From positions 262,559-326,558 of the forward strand of contig NZ_BMZO01000004.1 of NCBI RefSeq assembly GCF_014652835.1: a DNA stretch of 64,000 nucleotides, in the 5' to 3' direction. This DNA is from Limoniibacter endophyticus. Its GTDB lineage: Bacteria > Pseudomonadota > Alphaproteobacteria > Rhizobiales > Rhizobiaceae. Position numbers and translations under genes: made by a program. Below are positions 25,898-34,542 of this stretch, one piece after another; within the stretch, counting starts at the first letter, position 1; each line of letters starts with the position of its first letter. The notes under the pieces are model-generated. The model made no database searches, was not told where the DNA came from, and worked only from the letters and a program-made list of their open reading frames with translations.

Positions 25898-27613
25898 ATG
25901 CGTCCACCCCAGAGCCCTTCACGGAGATCGCCGATCTCCGAATGTCTGCGCTCGGTTCGTTCGGCCTTCGTTGGCGTTGCCGCCCTGAGCGGCATCACCA
26001 ACCTCCTGATGCTGACCGGCCCGATCTTCATGCTGCAAATTTACGATCGCGTTCTTGCTAGTCGCAGCGTGCCAACCCTCGTCGCGCTTTCGCTGCTAAC
26101 GCTCGGCCTTTATGTCTATCTAGGCATTCTCGAGATGCTGCGTGGACGCATCCTGACCCGCATTGGCAACAGCCTTCAGGAAAACCTGAACGACACGACC
26201 TTCAAGGCAACCATGGAACTGCCGCTGAGCGGCCATCCGGAACTTTCAGGCGCGCAACCGGTACGCGATCTCGATCAGTTGCGCCAGTTCATGGCAGGTC
26301 CCGGCCCTGTCGCTATCTTCGATATGCCGTGGTTGCCGATCTATCTGCTCATCGTGTTCAGCTTCCATATCCTGCTGGGCTGGCTGGCGGTTGCCGGTGC
26401 CGCGGTTCTGTGCTGTATCACGCTGCTCAGCGAACGTGTGCTACGCGACAAGCTGAAGAAACTCACGGCTCTGTCTGGCGACCGTGCGACCTTCCTCGAG
26501 GCAGGCCGCCGCAATATCGAGACGCTACGTTCAATGGGAATGCTCGGTGCCCTGGGCGCACGCTGGAATGGCGTGAATGACAAATTCCTTGTCGAGCAGG
26601 AGGCCACCAACGACCTGACGGCGACCTTCTCGTCCGTCACAAAGGTGTTTCGCCTGGCGCTGCAATCCGGCGTTCTGGCGCTGGGTGCCTGGCTGGCAAT
26701 CCGCCAGGAAGTATCGCCCGGCATCATGATCGCCGCATCAATTCTGACAGCACGTGCGCTCGCTCCCATCGAAATGGCCATCGGTCAATGGCGCAATTTC
26801 CTTGGCGCGCGGCAGGCGCATGAACGGCTGGACAAGGTTCTGACACTGTTTGCGAACAGCCGCCCTCCATTTGCGCTGCCGCGGCCTGCAAGGCAACTGG
26901 ATGTGGAGCATATGTGCACGGGCATGCCCGGCACGCAGTTCATGACGCTGCAAAACATCACCTTCTCGCTTGGCGCCGGCAACGGGCTTGGCATTATCGG
27001 CCCGAGCGGCTCCGGCAAATCGACGCTAGCGCGCGCTTTGGTCGGAATTTGGCCGGTTAAACGCGGCGCGATCCGCCTCGACGGTGCGGAACTCGAGCAA
27101 TGGGACCCGGAATTGCTCGGCCCGTCGATTGGCTATCTGGCGCAAGGCGTGGAGCTTTTCGACGGCACGATTGCAGAGAATATTTCCCGCTTCCGCACCG
27201 ATGCATCGATGAACGCAATTATCGAAGCTGCGCAAAAAGCCGGCGTTCATGAGTTGGTGCTGTCCATGCCGAACGGTTACGATACGCCTATCGGAACGGG
27301 CGGGTCGATGCTTTCCGCCGGGCAGCGGCAGCGCATCGGCCTTGCCCGCGCGCTTTATGGCAATCCGTTTCTCATCGTGCTGGACGAACCCAATTCCAAC
27401 CTCGACGCGGAAGGCGAACAAGCGCTTTCCGAAGCCATTCTCTCAGCACGCGAGGGTGGAGCAATCGTCATCGTGATCGCACATCGTCCGAGTGCTCTGG
27501 GAGCGGTCAACAACGTTCTCGTCATCGTGGGCGGCCAGCAAACAACCTTCGGACCTCGCGACGAGGTACTCCGTCAAACGACAGTGCAACCAACTACGGA
27601 GACGGTGCAATGA
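25898..27613 (+). CDS. prtD: Type I secretion ABC transporter ATPase/permease (PrtD family)
   Basis: A 571-aa inner-membrane exporter. The N-terminal membrane domain begins 'ALSGITNLLMLTGPIFMLQI' and is typical of PrtD/HasD/RsaD exporters of RTX-type proteins with C-terminal signals. The C-terminal ATPase has Walker A 'GPSGSGKST', the signature 'LSAGQRQRIGLARAL' and Walker B 'FLIVLDEPN'. It lacks the C39-like domain of HlyB. GGAAG lies ~12 bp before the ATG. Its stop overlaps the start of the membrane-fusion gene. No RTX substrate or TolC gene is in the window. The ATPase itself looks intact although its partner is broken. Confidence 0.9.
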   Translation: MRPPQSPSRRSPISECLRSVRSAFVGVAALSGITNLLMLTGPIFMLQIYDRVLASRSVPTLVALSLLTLGLYVYLGILEMLRGRILTRIGNSLQENLNDTTFKATMELPLSGHPELSGAQPVRDLDQLRQFMAGPGPVAIFDMPWLPIYLLIVFSFHILLGWLAVAGAAVLCCITLLSERVLRDKLKKLTALSGDRATFLEAGRRNIETLRSMGMLGALGARWNGVNDKFLVEQEATNDLTATFSSVTKVFRLALQSGVLALGAWLAIRQEVSPGIMIAASILTARALAPIEMAIGQWRNFLGARQAHERLDKVLTLFANSRPPFALPRPARQLDVEHMCTGMPGTQFMTLQNITFSLGAGNGLGIIGPSGSGKSTLARALVGIWPVKRGAIRLDGAELEQWDPELLGPSIGYLAQGVELFDGTIAENISRFRTDASMNAIIEAAQKAGVHELVLSMPNGYDTPIGTGGSMLSAGQRQRIGLARALYGNPFLIVLDEPNSNLDAEGEQALSEAILSAREGGAIVIVIAHRPSALGAVNNVLVIVGGQQTTFGPRDEVLRQTTVQPTTETVQ

Positions 27614-28923
27614 AACATGATCCAAACTCCCGTTCGGCTGCATCGATCCGCAAGAACCTCCTTGCCAGCGGCGCGCTGGTCGCGCTTCTGGTGCTGGGCT
27701 GCGGCGGCTGGGCGGTCTCGGTTGAACTGTCCGGCGCGGTCATGGCTCCTGGCCAGTTGATGGTCGAGACCAATACGAAGAAGATCCAGCATCGCGAAGG
27801 CGGCATTGTCGGAACAATCAATGTGCGCGAGGGCCAACGCGTCAAGGCGGGCGACCTCCTCCTTCATCTCGACGAGACGCAGACCCGCGCCAATCTTTCC
27901 ATTGTCGAGCAACAGCTATTTCAGCTTCTGGCACGCCAGACGCGCCTGGAAGCGCAGCGCGACAAGATCGACAATCTGGGCGACCTCCCGCCGGAACTTG
28001 TCGAAAACAATGGCAGAGCCGACATCCAGGTCTGGCTTCGCGAAGAAGACAAGCTGTTTCGATCGCTTTACGAAATTCACCAGGGGCAGGTTGCGCAATT
28101 AGAGAAGCGCATCGAACAGATCGGCCATGAGATCGAGGGCGTCAGAGTCGGCCTCGAGGCGTCTCGAAAGGAATTTGCCCTTGCGGATCAGCAACGCAGT
28201 GCAAATGAAGAATTGCACAGACGCGGCATTATTCCGAACCCTCGCATCGTCGAAATAAGGCGTCTGCACGCGCAGCTCGAGGGCGGGACAGGACGTATGG
28301 TTGCAGAACTGGCCCGCGCGGAAGCGCAAATGGCCGAAAGCAGATTATAACTGCTGAGTCTCGAGCAGGATTATCGCTCCAAAGCCATGGCCGAACTGCG
28401 CGAAGTCGATATGCGCGTCGCGGAGCTGCGCGAGCGTCGCATCGCCGCACTCGACCAGTTGCAGCGCATGGATATCCGTTCTCCGCGCGACGGTGTCGTG
28501 CATCAACTGGCAACGCACACGATCGGCGGCGTCGTTAGCCCGGGTGAGCCAATCATGATGATTGTTCCCGAAGATGAAACGTTGATCGTCGAGGCTCGCA
28601 TCCAGCCGGTCGACATTGATCAGGTTGCGATCGGCCAGCCAGCGAACCTGCGCTTCTCGGCTTTCAGCCAGAAGACGACGCCGGAAATCGAAGGGGCAGT
28701 AAGTCATGTTTCCGCCGATCTCAGCAAAAATCCGCAGACGGGCGAAAGCTGGTACACCGCTCATATCCAGATCGAACCGGATCAGGTCGATCGGCTGGGC
28801 AATGTCCCGCTGATTTCCGGCATGCCGGTAGAGGCATTCGTCAAGACGGGCGATCGGACGCCTATGTCATATCTGCTGAAACCGCTTTCGGACCAGCTGG
28901 CGCGCTCAATGCGCGAGCCGTAA
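27610..28923 (+). pseudogene. prtE: Type I secretion membrane-fusion protein (PrtE/HlyD), split by an in-frame TAA
   Basis: The intact gene would encode ~437 aa. An N-terminal membrane anchor ('SGALVALLVLGCGGWAV') is followed by the lipoyl-like 'VGTINVREGQRVKAGD', a long coiled coil, and the beta-barrel 'MDIRSPRDGVVHQLATHTIGG' (shown in part) to the C-terminus. After 'MAESRL' codon 247 is TAA (28348-28350); downstream the same frame continues 'LLSLEQDYRSKAMAELREVD' without a shift. A single base change of a Gln codon explains it. The first part lacks the return coil and the barrel, so it is unlikely to work. A sequencing error is possible. Confidence 0.85.
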
Positions 28924-28940
28924 GGCGGATCGACTGGGCG

Positions 28941-28963
28941 CCTCCCCCTTGATCTGGGGGAGG
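28941..28963. repeat. GC-rich hairpin after the secretion operon
   Basis: CCTCCCCC (28941-28948) and GGGGGAGG (28956-28963) form a perfect stem with a 7-nt loop. It lacks a T-tract; it may be a factor-assisted terminator or a dispersed repeat. Confidence 0.5.
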
Positions 28964-29151
28964 TCCGGGATTCACCAATATCAACGGCGCTCGAGGAAGC
29001 GGGAGCGATTGGCCGGGCAGACAAGAAGAGTCCGAAAAGCGGCCACACAAAAACGCTGGAAGGCTGCGGACAAATGACGACGCAAGATACGTATCAATGG
29101 ACGTATCTTCGTACGTTCATGATTACTGTATCGCCAAGCTATTGATTTTAC

Positions 29152-29228
29152 TGGTCGGAGTGAGAGGATTCGAACCTCCGACCCCCTCGTCCCGAACGAG
29201 GTGCGCTACCAGGCTGCGCTACACTCCG
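29152..29228 (-). tRNA. tRNA-Pro (anticodon CGG)
   Basis: On the minus strand the acceptor stem CGGAGTG (from 29228) pairs with CACTCCG, followed by A and an encoded CCA (29154-29152). The anticodon stem CCTCG/CGAGG encloses loop TTCGGGA with anticodon CGG. The T loop 'GGTTCGAATCC' is present. 77 nt including CCA. Confidence 0.95.
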
Positions 29229-29380
29229 ACATCAGTGCGTGGGCTTATAAACGCGGCGGGAAAACTACGCAAGAGGTTGATCGCCCAAAAAAGCGGTTGT
29301 AAGGCGGCAAAGTCAGACGGCTCTTCGCGCTTCATAAACGCTTCGTTGCACGAGCTGATCAAGCGTGATCGTCGTGCCTT

Positions 29381-29405
29381 GGAACCGCCGCATAACCTCC
29401 CCGTT
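29381..29405 (+). promoter_or_regulatory. EcfG-type (general stress sigma factor) promoter
   Basis: GGAAC at 29381-29385, 16 bp, then CGTT at 29402-29405: a full match to the alphaproteobacterial EcfG/RpoE2 consensus GGAAC-N16/17-CGTT. It lies 45 bp before the start of the secreted protein gene, a normal distance. Confidence 0.65.
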
Positions 29406-29449
29406 TCCCATGCAGAACCGAACCGTATCAACGGCGTCAGGAGGAAAAC

Positions 29450-29791
29450 ATGTTGAAGCTTTTGAGTGCGGCGGGACTAGCTCTTGCCATGGCGGCGGGA
29501 GGCGCTGCCGTAACCGCGCCAGCCCAGGCGCAGGACGTCGAATTCCGCATAGGACCGGACGGTGTTCGCCCTGTCGTACGCGATCGCGAACGGGAAAGAG
29601 ATCGGGACCGGCGTGAAGCCCGCATGCGCGGCTGTAGTGAGCGAGAAGCCCGTGCCGCGGCCAGACAATATGGCTTCCGAGACCCCGAAGTGATCCGCCA
29701 GACGAGAAGCCGGGTCATCGTGGAAGGTGAAACGCGACGCGGTATTCGCGAGATCACCTTTGCCAACGAGCCCGGTTGTCCGGAACTTTGA
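29450..29791 (+). CDS. Secreted highly charged small protein
   Basis: A 113-aa product I cannot assign to a family. A clear Sec signal peptide runs to 'APAQA-Q' (about residue 27). The mature part has an Arg/Asp/Glu-rich stretch ('RDRERERDRDRREARMRG', about 44-61), then 'CSEREARAAARQYGFRDPEV' and a C-terminal 'GCPEL'; the two cysteines (C62 and one near the end) could form a disulfide. A strong GAGGA ribosome site precedes the ATG. An EcfG-type promoter 45 bp upstream suggests expression in general stress. Similar small periplasmic proteins with 'A..G..' repeats occur in Rhizobiales. Confidence 0.75.
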   Translation: MLKLLSAAGLALAMAAGGAAVTAPAQAQDVEFRIGPDGVRPVVRDRERERDRDRREARMRGCSEREARAAARQYGFRDPEVIRQTRSRVIVEGETRRGIREITFANEPGCPEL

Positions 29792-29794
29792 CAC

Positions 29795-29848
29795 CAGCCT
29801 TTTTCAGGCTGAAGCCCCGGAACACTGATCGCGTCCCGGGGCGTCTTC
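29795..29848 (+). terminator. Two hairpins after the secreted protein gene
   Basis: CAGCCT/AGGCTG around TTTTC (29796-29811), then GCCCCGG (29814-29820) with CCGGGGC (29836-29842) followed by GTCTTCTG. Either could end the transcript. Confidence 0.55.
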
Positions 29849-29949
29849 TGCAATTTTCAGCTCAGTTCTGACGCAGTTCCAGAAATCGGCGCCGATGTTT
29901 TTTTGCTGCCGTCGTCGTTTCGGGTCGAAAGGTTTCTTACCCTGCAGCA

Positions 29950-29975
29950 GGAACCGCTCTCGCTCCCTCCACGTT
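29950..29975 (+). promoter_or_regulatory. EcfG-type promoter upstream of anbu
   Basis: GGAAC at 29950-29954, 17 bp, then CGTT at 29972-29975, fitting the general-stress sigma consensus. It ends 32 bp before the ATG of the Anbu gene, a plausible short leader. Confidence 0.6.
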
Positions 29976-30007
29976 GAACGCAACACCCATCGGAGAAGCG
30001 GTTGATC

Positions 30008-30760
30008 ATGACTTACTGCGTCGGAATGCGGCTCGACAAGGGCCTCGTCTTCATGTCGGACACGCGTACGAATGCCGGTGTCGACGATATTGCAAGCGTC
30101 AAGAAAATGTATAGCTGGGAAGTGCCGGGGGAGCGCCTCATCACCCTGCTCTCGGCCGGTAATCTCGGCACGACGCAAGCTGTCGTCGGGATGCTGGAAG
30201 AGCAGCACAAACGTCGGGAGGATCGGCAATCCGACCTGCACGAGACCAATACGCTTTTTCAGACTGCAAGGCTTATAGGCGATACGGTAAAGGCGACCAT
30301 AAGGGACGCGCACGATGGCGGCCCGATGCAAGGATCGACATTTCACGCCACCTTCATCATGGGCGGACAGATCAAGGGCGAAGAGCCGCGCCTCTTCTTC
30401 ATTTATCCCGAAGGCAATTTCGTCGAGGCAACTAATGAGAATCCATTTTTTCAGATCGGCGAAAACAAGTATGGCAAACCCATTCTGGTGCGTGCCTACG
30501 AGCCGGGCCTGAGCTTTGAAGCCGCCGCGAAACTCCTGCTCATCTCCTTCGATTCGACGCTGAAATCCAATCTCTCCGTCGGTATGCCGCTGGACTTCCA
30601 GGTCTACGAAACCGACGCTCTTTGCAAGGGTCCGGAAAAGCGCTTTGAAGTCGACGACATCTATTATCAGGAAGTCTCCGGCGGCTGGTCCCACGCAATC
30701 AAGTCCGCCTTCAACAGCCTGCGCGACTACTCTTTCGAGGCACAGCCACAGCGCGTCTAA
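30008..30760 (+). CDS. Anbu proteasome-like peptidase
   Basis: A 250-aa member of the Ntn-hydrolase 'ancestral beta subunit' family. After Met removal the predicted nucleophile is Thr1 ('TYCVGMRLDKGLVFMSDTR'). The proteasome-type Asp17 is present ('MSDTR') and lysines at mature positions 31-32 sit where Lys33 lies in proteasomes. 'LLSAGNLGTTQAV' is the Anbu signature. The start ATG 30008 is preferred to TTG 30002 because it gives this N-terminus, with GGAGAAG upstream. Anbu forms helical or ring assemblies and is linked to transglutaminase-like and ATP-grasp genes; here a transglutaminase-like gene is convergent. An EcfG-type promoter lies upstream. Confidence 0.88.
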   Translation: MTYCVGMRLDKGLVFMSDTRTNAGVDDIASVKKMYSWEVPGERLITLLSAGNLGTTQAVVGMLEEQHKRREDRQSDLHETNTLFQTARLIGDTVKATIRDAHDGGPMQGSTFHATFIMGGQIKGEEPRLFFIYPEGNFVEATNENPFFQIGENKYGKPILVRAYEPGLSFEAAAKLLLISFDSTLKSNLSVGMPLDFQVYETDALCKGPEKRFEVDDIYYQEVSGGWSHAIKSAFNSLRDYSFEAQPQRV

Positions 30761-30777
30761 ACCCGACACATCGACAA

Positions 30778-30806
30778 AACAAACCCGCGCATCGAGCGGG
30801 TTTGTT
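30778..30806. terminator. Bidirectional terminator between anbu and the transglutaminase-like gene
   Basis: AACAAACCCGC (30778-30788) and GCGGGTTTGTT (30796-30806), a perfect 11-bp stem between convergent genes. Confidence 0.85.
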
Positions 30807-30827
30807 CGTTGGCCGGCGAACGTCTCG

Positions 30828-31742
30828 TCAAAGCAGGCTCGTCACATTGGTGCCGATTCCCAAATCATAGGGGGAGCGTCCCGCCGGACCATAACGCGTG
30901 GCAGTACGCGAGCGCCTCACAGGCAAATCAAGATCGACCGGCAAGGCGCCGAAATGCTCATGCGTCCATACTTCGAAACGGTTCAGAGTGTGCGGCCCGA
31001 AAGTATTGAGAAGCGGCACGTCTGCCGCATCGCGCCCCCGGGCGACAATGATGCGCCCGATGCGGCGGCAATTATGACGCGGGTCAAAAGTATACCACTT
31101 GCCGCCGAGATAGGCTTCGAACCATGCATTATAATCCATGGGCGCAGGATCGGGTTCGACGCCGATATCGCCCATATAGCCGTTGACATAGCGAGCGGGG
31201 ATATTCAGCGCCCGGCAGAAGGCTATCGCCAGATGCGCAAAATCACGGCACACGCCAATGCGCTCGTCGTAAGCCTCCATCGCGGTACGCGTCGAGCGCG
31301 CATAGCCATAGGAGAAGTGCAACCGTTCATGCACGAAATCACAAACGGCCTTCACCCTGTCCGCACCTTTTTCATAATGCCCGAAGAGCTGCCAGGCGAT
31401 CGGCGTCAGACGGTCCGTCTCGCAATAGCGGCTGCCTAGCAGATACGGGATGCAATAGGAGGGAATATCCGCGGGCGCGACTTGCTCAGCGTCACCATCG
31501 AAGGCATCGAGCCGGCCATCATCCTCCACGAGCGCATCATATGCCAGAACGGTTTCACCAGGTTCGACGACCATGCGCTGGCACGCATTGCCGTGATTAT
31601 CGATGAACTCATTTACGGCGGTTTCCTTGGGACGATACCAGCGAATATCTCCCCGACGCTCAGGATGAATGCCAAGGTAGGCATATAGAGCGGTGGGTTG
31701 CTCAACGACGATCGAGATCTCATAGCCGACACGAATAAGCAT
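30828..31742 (-). CDS. Transglutaminase-like cysteine protein
   Basis: A 304-aa cytoplasmic protein. The N-terminus is a beta-sandwich like that of transglutaminase N-domain proteins. The transglutaminase core has the nucleophile C165 in 'RIGVCRDFAHLAI' and the acid D220 in 'YTFDPRHN', but the usual histidine position in 'HAWFE' reads 'NAWFE' (N205), so activity of the classical triad is doubtful. GGAGTGCGG precedes the ATG. Proteins of this type are repeatedly neighbours of Anbu, which suggests a shared process such as peptide or protein crosslink turnover. It is convergent with anbu rather than co-transcribed. Confidence 0.85.
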   Translation of the reverse strand: MLIRVGYEISIVVEQPTALYAYLGIHPERRGDIRWYRPKETAVNEFIDNHGNACQRMVVEPGETVLAYDALVEDDGRLDAFDGDAEQVAPADIPSYCIPYLLGSRYCETDRLTPIAWQLFGHYEKGADRVKAVCDFVHERLHFSYGYARSTRTAMEAYDERIGVCRDFAHLAIAFCRALNIPARYVNGYMGDIGVEPDPAPMDYNAWFEAYLGGKWYTFDPRHNCRRIGRIIVARGRDAADVPLLNTFGPHTLNRFEVWTHEHFGALPVDLDLPVRRSRTATRYGPAGRSPYDLGIGTNVTSLL

Positions 31743-31896
31743 GACCGCACTCCATTTTTATCACTCACCTAACCCAATCATGCGACTTTAGTTGCGTAGG
31801 ATTCGCAGCTGCATGCGTTTGTTTTTGCTTATTAACCGGGTAAAACGTGACTTTTCGGGAACAGGCGTGTAGCGTCGCGCGATCTGCAACAACCGC

Positions 31897-32817
31897 GTGT
31901 GCTCCATGAACTCAGAGAGGACTGTTCTGACAGTCTCCATCGCCGTCACTGTCCTTATCTCGGTCTTCAGTATTGTCTTCGGTATCCTGGCGGGCTCCTC
32001 GGCGATCATTTTCGACGGCATCTACTCCCTCACCGACGCCAGCATGACCGTCCTGGCTCTCATCGTTGCCAACTTGATCGCCACCACTGCCACCAATCGT
32101 TTCGCCGAACGTTTCACCATGGGCTTCTGGCATCTAGAGCCAATGGTGCTCGCCTTGAACGGGATGCTGCTGATCGGCGCTGCGATCTATGCCCTTGTCA
32201 ATGCCGTTGCCAGCATCCTTGCGGGCGGACGCGAACTCGCCTTCTTTCAAGGGATCATCTACGCGGCGGTGACGCTTATTACGGCCGTCGCCATGGCATT
32301 GTTCGGGACGCGCGCCAACAGGACGATCCGATCGGATTTCCTGACGCTCGACATTCGCGCCTGGTGGATGTCAGCAGGCCTGACGGGCGCCCTGCTCATC
32401 GCCTTCGTGTTCGGACTTCTCATTCAAGGCACATCTGTGGAATGGCTGTCACCTTATGTTGATCCGGCCGCGCTTGCCTTGATCTGCCTCATCCTCATTC
32501 CCCTTCCCCTTGGTACCGTCAAGCAGGCTCTGACCGATATTCTTCTCGTGACGCCGACGGACCTGAAGAAGCAAGTGGATGAGATCGCAGCCCGTATCAC
32601 GCAGGAATACGGTTTCCTGTCTCATCGTGCCTACGTCGCCAAGGTCGGCCGCGGGCGACAGGTGGAGCTATATTTCATAGTGCCCAAGGCTTGGCCCGCC
32701 AAACGTCTTGAGGAATGGGACGCCATCCGCAACCAGATCGGCAAAGCTATCGGCGGAGATACGAACCACCGCTGGCTGACCATCGCCTTCACCACCGACC
32801 CCGACCTGGCAGAGTGA
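31897..32817 (+). CDS. Cation efflux (CDF-type) transporter
   Basis: About 303-306 aa with six predicted membrane segments and a soluble C-terminal domain ending 'WLTIAFTTDPDLAE'. The second helix has 'FDGIYSLTDASMT', with the two aspartates of the CDF metal site (D37/D44 from ATG 31906). The fifth helix, which normally carries a second H/D-xxx-D pair, reads 'DIRAWWMSAGLTG', so the canonical site is incomplete. This fits the atypical COG3965 branch. Starts GTG 31897 and ATG 31906 are both possible; neither has a clear ribosome site. Metal or other substrate not known. Confidence 0.78.
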   Translation: MCSMNSERTVLTVSIAVTVLISVFSIVFGILAGSSAIIFDGIYSLTDASMTVLALIVANLIATTATNRFAERFTMGFWHLEPMVLALNGMLLIGAAIYALVNAVASILAGGRELAFFQGIIYAAVTLITAVAMALFGTRANRTIRSDFLTLDIRAWWMSAGLTGALLIAFVFGLLIQGTSVEWLSPYVDPAALALICLILIPLPLGTVKQALTDILLVTPTDLKKQVDEIAARITQEYGFLSHRAYVAKVGRGRQVELYFIVPKAWPAKRLEEWDAIRNQIGKAIGGDTNHRWLTIAFTTDPDLAE

Positions 32818-32961
32818 TCCCGGATGCATTCTGGACGGATACAATTCACGGTCTTGGTCAATTGTCTCAAAGGTGATTTCCTTTTATCAGACTCTTCGAC
32901 TTTATTTACGCGAGTCACTGCCGGGCGCTGAACCCGGCAGGCCAATTCGGAGGAAAACCAT

Positions 32962-34068
32962 ATGCGTATCACCAAGCTGGCGGGTCTGAGCCTCGCCGTA
33001 TCCATGCTCATGTCGTCGGCAGCGTACGCCGACATCGTGATCGGTGTCGTCGCACCGCTGACCGGCCCGGTCGCCGCCTATGGCGAACAGGTCAAAAACG
33101 GCGTCGAAACCGCCGTCGAGGTCATCAACGAAAAGGGGGGCGTCAATGGCGAAAAACTCGTCGTCAAGCTCGCAGACGACAAGGGTGATCCACGCGACGG
33201 CGTCAGCGCCGCCAATAATCTTATCGCCGATGGCGTCAAATATGTCGTCGGTCCGGTGACATCGGGCGTTGCCATGGCTGTCTCCGATGTTCTGGCCGAG
33301 AACGGCGCCCTGATGGTCACGCCTACCGCCACCGCTCCGGATCTTACGAATCGCGGCCTGGAAAACGTCCTGCGCACCTGTGGCCGCGACGATCAGCAGG
33401 CGGAAGTTGCAGCCGCCTACGTGCTTGAGCACATGAAGGACAAGAAAGTTGCCATTCTCGACGACAAGGGCACCTATGGCGCCGGTCTGGCAAATGCCTT
33501 CAAGGCAGCACTCAACGAAGGCGGCATGACGGAAGTAAGCCACAACACCCTCAATCCGGGCGAAAAGGACTATTCGGCACTTGTCACACGTCTTAAGGCA
33601 GACGGCGCGGAAGTCATCTACTTCGGCGGCTACCACCCCGAAGGCGGGCTGCTGGCACGTCAGCTGAAGGAAGGCGGCGTCAACGCCACGATCATCGGCG
33701 GCGAAGGCCTCTCCAATACTGAGTTCTGGGCGATCGGCAACGAGGCTGCGCAGAACAGCCTGTTCACCAATGCCGCAGATGCATCGAAGATCCCGTCTTC
33801 TGCCGAAGCCATCAAAGCGCTGGAAACCAAGAACATTCCGGCTGAAGCATTCACGCTCAATGCATATGCTGCTGTCGAAGTGATCAAGGCCGGCATCGAA
33901 AAGGCCGGTAGCGCGGATGACGCGACCGCCGTTGCCGCCGCGTTGAAGGACGGCTCGAAAGTGCCGACCGCAATCGGCGAGCTTTCCTATGGCGAGACCG
34001 GCGATCTTTCCTCGCCCGCCTTCTCAGTCTTCAAGTGGGAAGACGGCAAAATCGTCGCTGCCCAGTAA
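32962..34068 (+). CDS. Branched-chain amino acid-type periplasmic binding protein (LivJ-like)
   Basis: A 368-aa periplasmic solute-binding protein. A Sec signal ends 'SSAAYA-D' (23 aa). The mature protein starts '[19 protein letters not shown]' and has '[19 protein letters not shown]', typical of Leu/Ile/Val/Thr/Ala-binding proteins. GGAGGAAAA precedes the ATG. The permease and ATPase genes (livH/M/G/F) are not in the window, so it acts with a transporter encoded elsewhere, as often seen in Brucella-type genomes. Monocistronic with a strong terminator. Confidence 0.9.
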   Translation: MRITKLAGLSLAVSMLMSSAAYADIVIGVVAPLTGPVAAYGEQVKNGVETAVEVINEKGGVNGEKLVVKLADDKGDPRDGVSAANNLIADGVKYVVGPVTSGVAMAVSDVLAENGALMVTPTATAPDLTNRGLENVLRTCGRDDQQAEVAAAYVLEHMKDKKVAILDDKGTYGAGLANAFKAALNEGGMTEVSHNTLNPGEKDYSALVTRLKADGAEVIYFGGYHPEGGLLARQLKEGGVNATIIGGEGLSNTEFWAIGNEAAQNSLFTNAADASKIPSSAEAIKALETKNIPAEAFTLNAYAAVEVIKAGIEKAGSADDATAVAAALKDGSKVPTAIGELSYGETGDLSSPAFSVFKWEDGKIVAAQ

Positions 34069-34090
34069 GGCAAGTTCAATTACCGAAAGG

Positions 34091-34122
34091 AAAGCCGGGC
34101 AGCACTGCCCGGCTTTTTTTTT
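34091..34122 (+). terminator. Terminator of the LivJ-like gene
   Basis: AAAGCCGGGCAG (34091-34102) and CTGCCCGGCTTT (34105-34116 region) followed by eight or more T. Confidence 0.95.
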
Positions 34123-34425
34123 CACCATCCGTGGCGCGCATTGGTATTGTCAAGCGCCTGACTCGAAATGGCCAAGGCCACAGTTTTTCTACACGAAGAT
34201 GTCAATCCGCTCGGAAGATAAATCAAATCTAAGTCTAGAATATTTCCACTCTCATACGCGCGCCAGCTTCGTCCTTTTAATATAAAAATGGAAATGATTT
34301 CATCGTAAATTAATACTATAATTTTCTACAATATACTAAAATACACTCTTAAACCATTCCTCCACAAATAAGAATAATAATAACCCGACTATATCGCGAC
34401 AACGATCAAATAGAAGGGAAATGAC
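34123..34425. other. AT-rich intergenic region
   Basis: About 300 bp with no convincing gene. From ~34200 on it is markedly AT-rich. It ends just before a small candidate gene and probably contains its promoter. Confidence 0.45.
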
Positions 34426-34542
34426 GTGAACACATCGGACTCAGACGAAAAGACAATCATCCACCTTCAGGACATAAGGCTCTGGCTACAGGTATGCGCC
34501 GGACTGCTGATCATGCTCAATATCCTGGTCATCGTATTCTAA
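34426..34542 (+). CDS. Candidate 38-aa single-pass membrane protein
   Basis: A short GTG-initiated frame preceded by AGAAGGGAA (34412-34420) at good spacing. The product has a charged N-terminal half ('NTSDSDEKTIIHLQDIRLW') and a hydrophobic C-terminal helix ('VCAGLLIMLNILVIVF') ending at TAA 34540-34542. Hydrophilic head plus one membrane helix is a typical small-membrane-protein layout. No homologue is known to me, and chance cannot be excluded for so short a frame. An AT-rich upstream region is consistent with regulation by a silencer such as MucR. Confidence 0.45.
   Translation: MNTSDSDEKTIIHLQDIRLWLQVCAGLLIMLNILVIVF

Noticed and set aside
25898..29228. tRNA-Pro as an integration site for the type I secretion genes
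   Set aside because: No integrase and no second copy of the tRNA 3' end was found near the secretion operon, so island integration is not supported.
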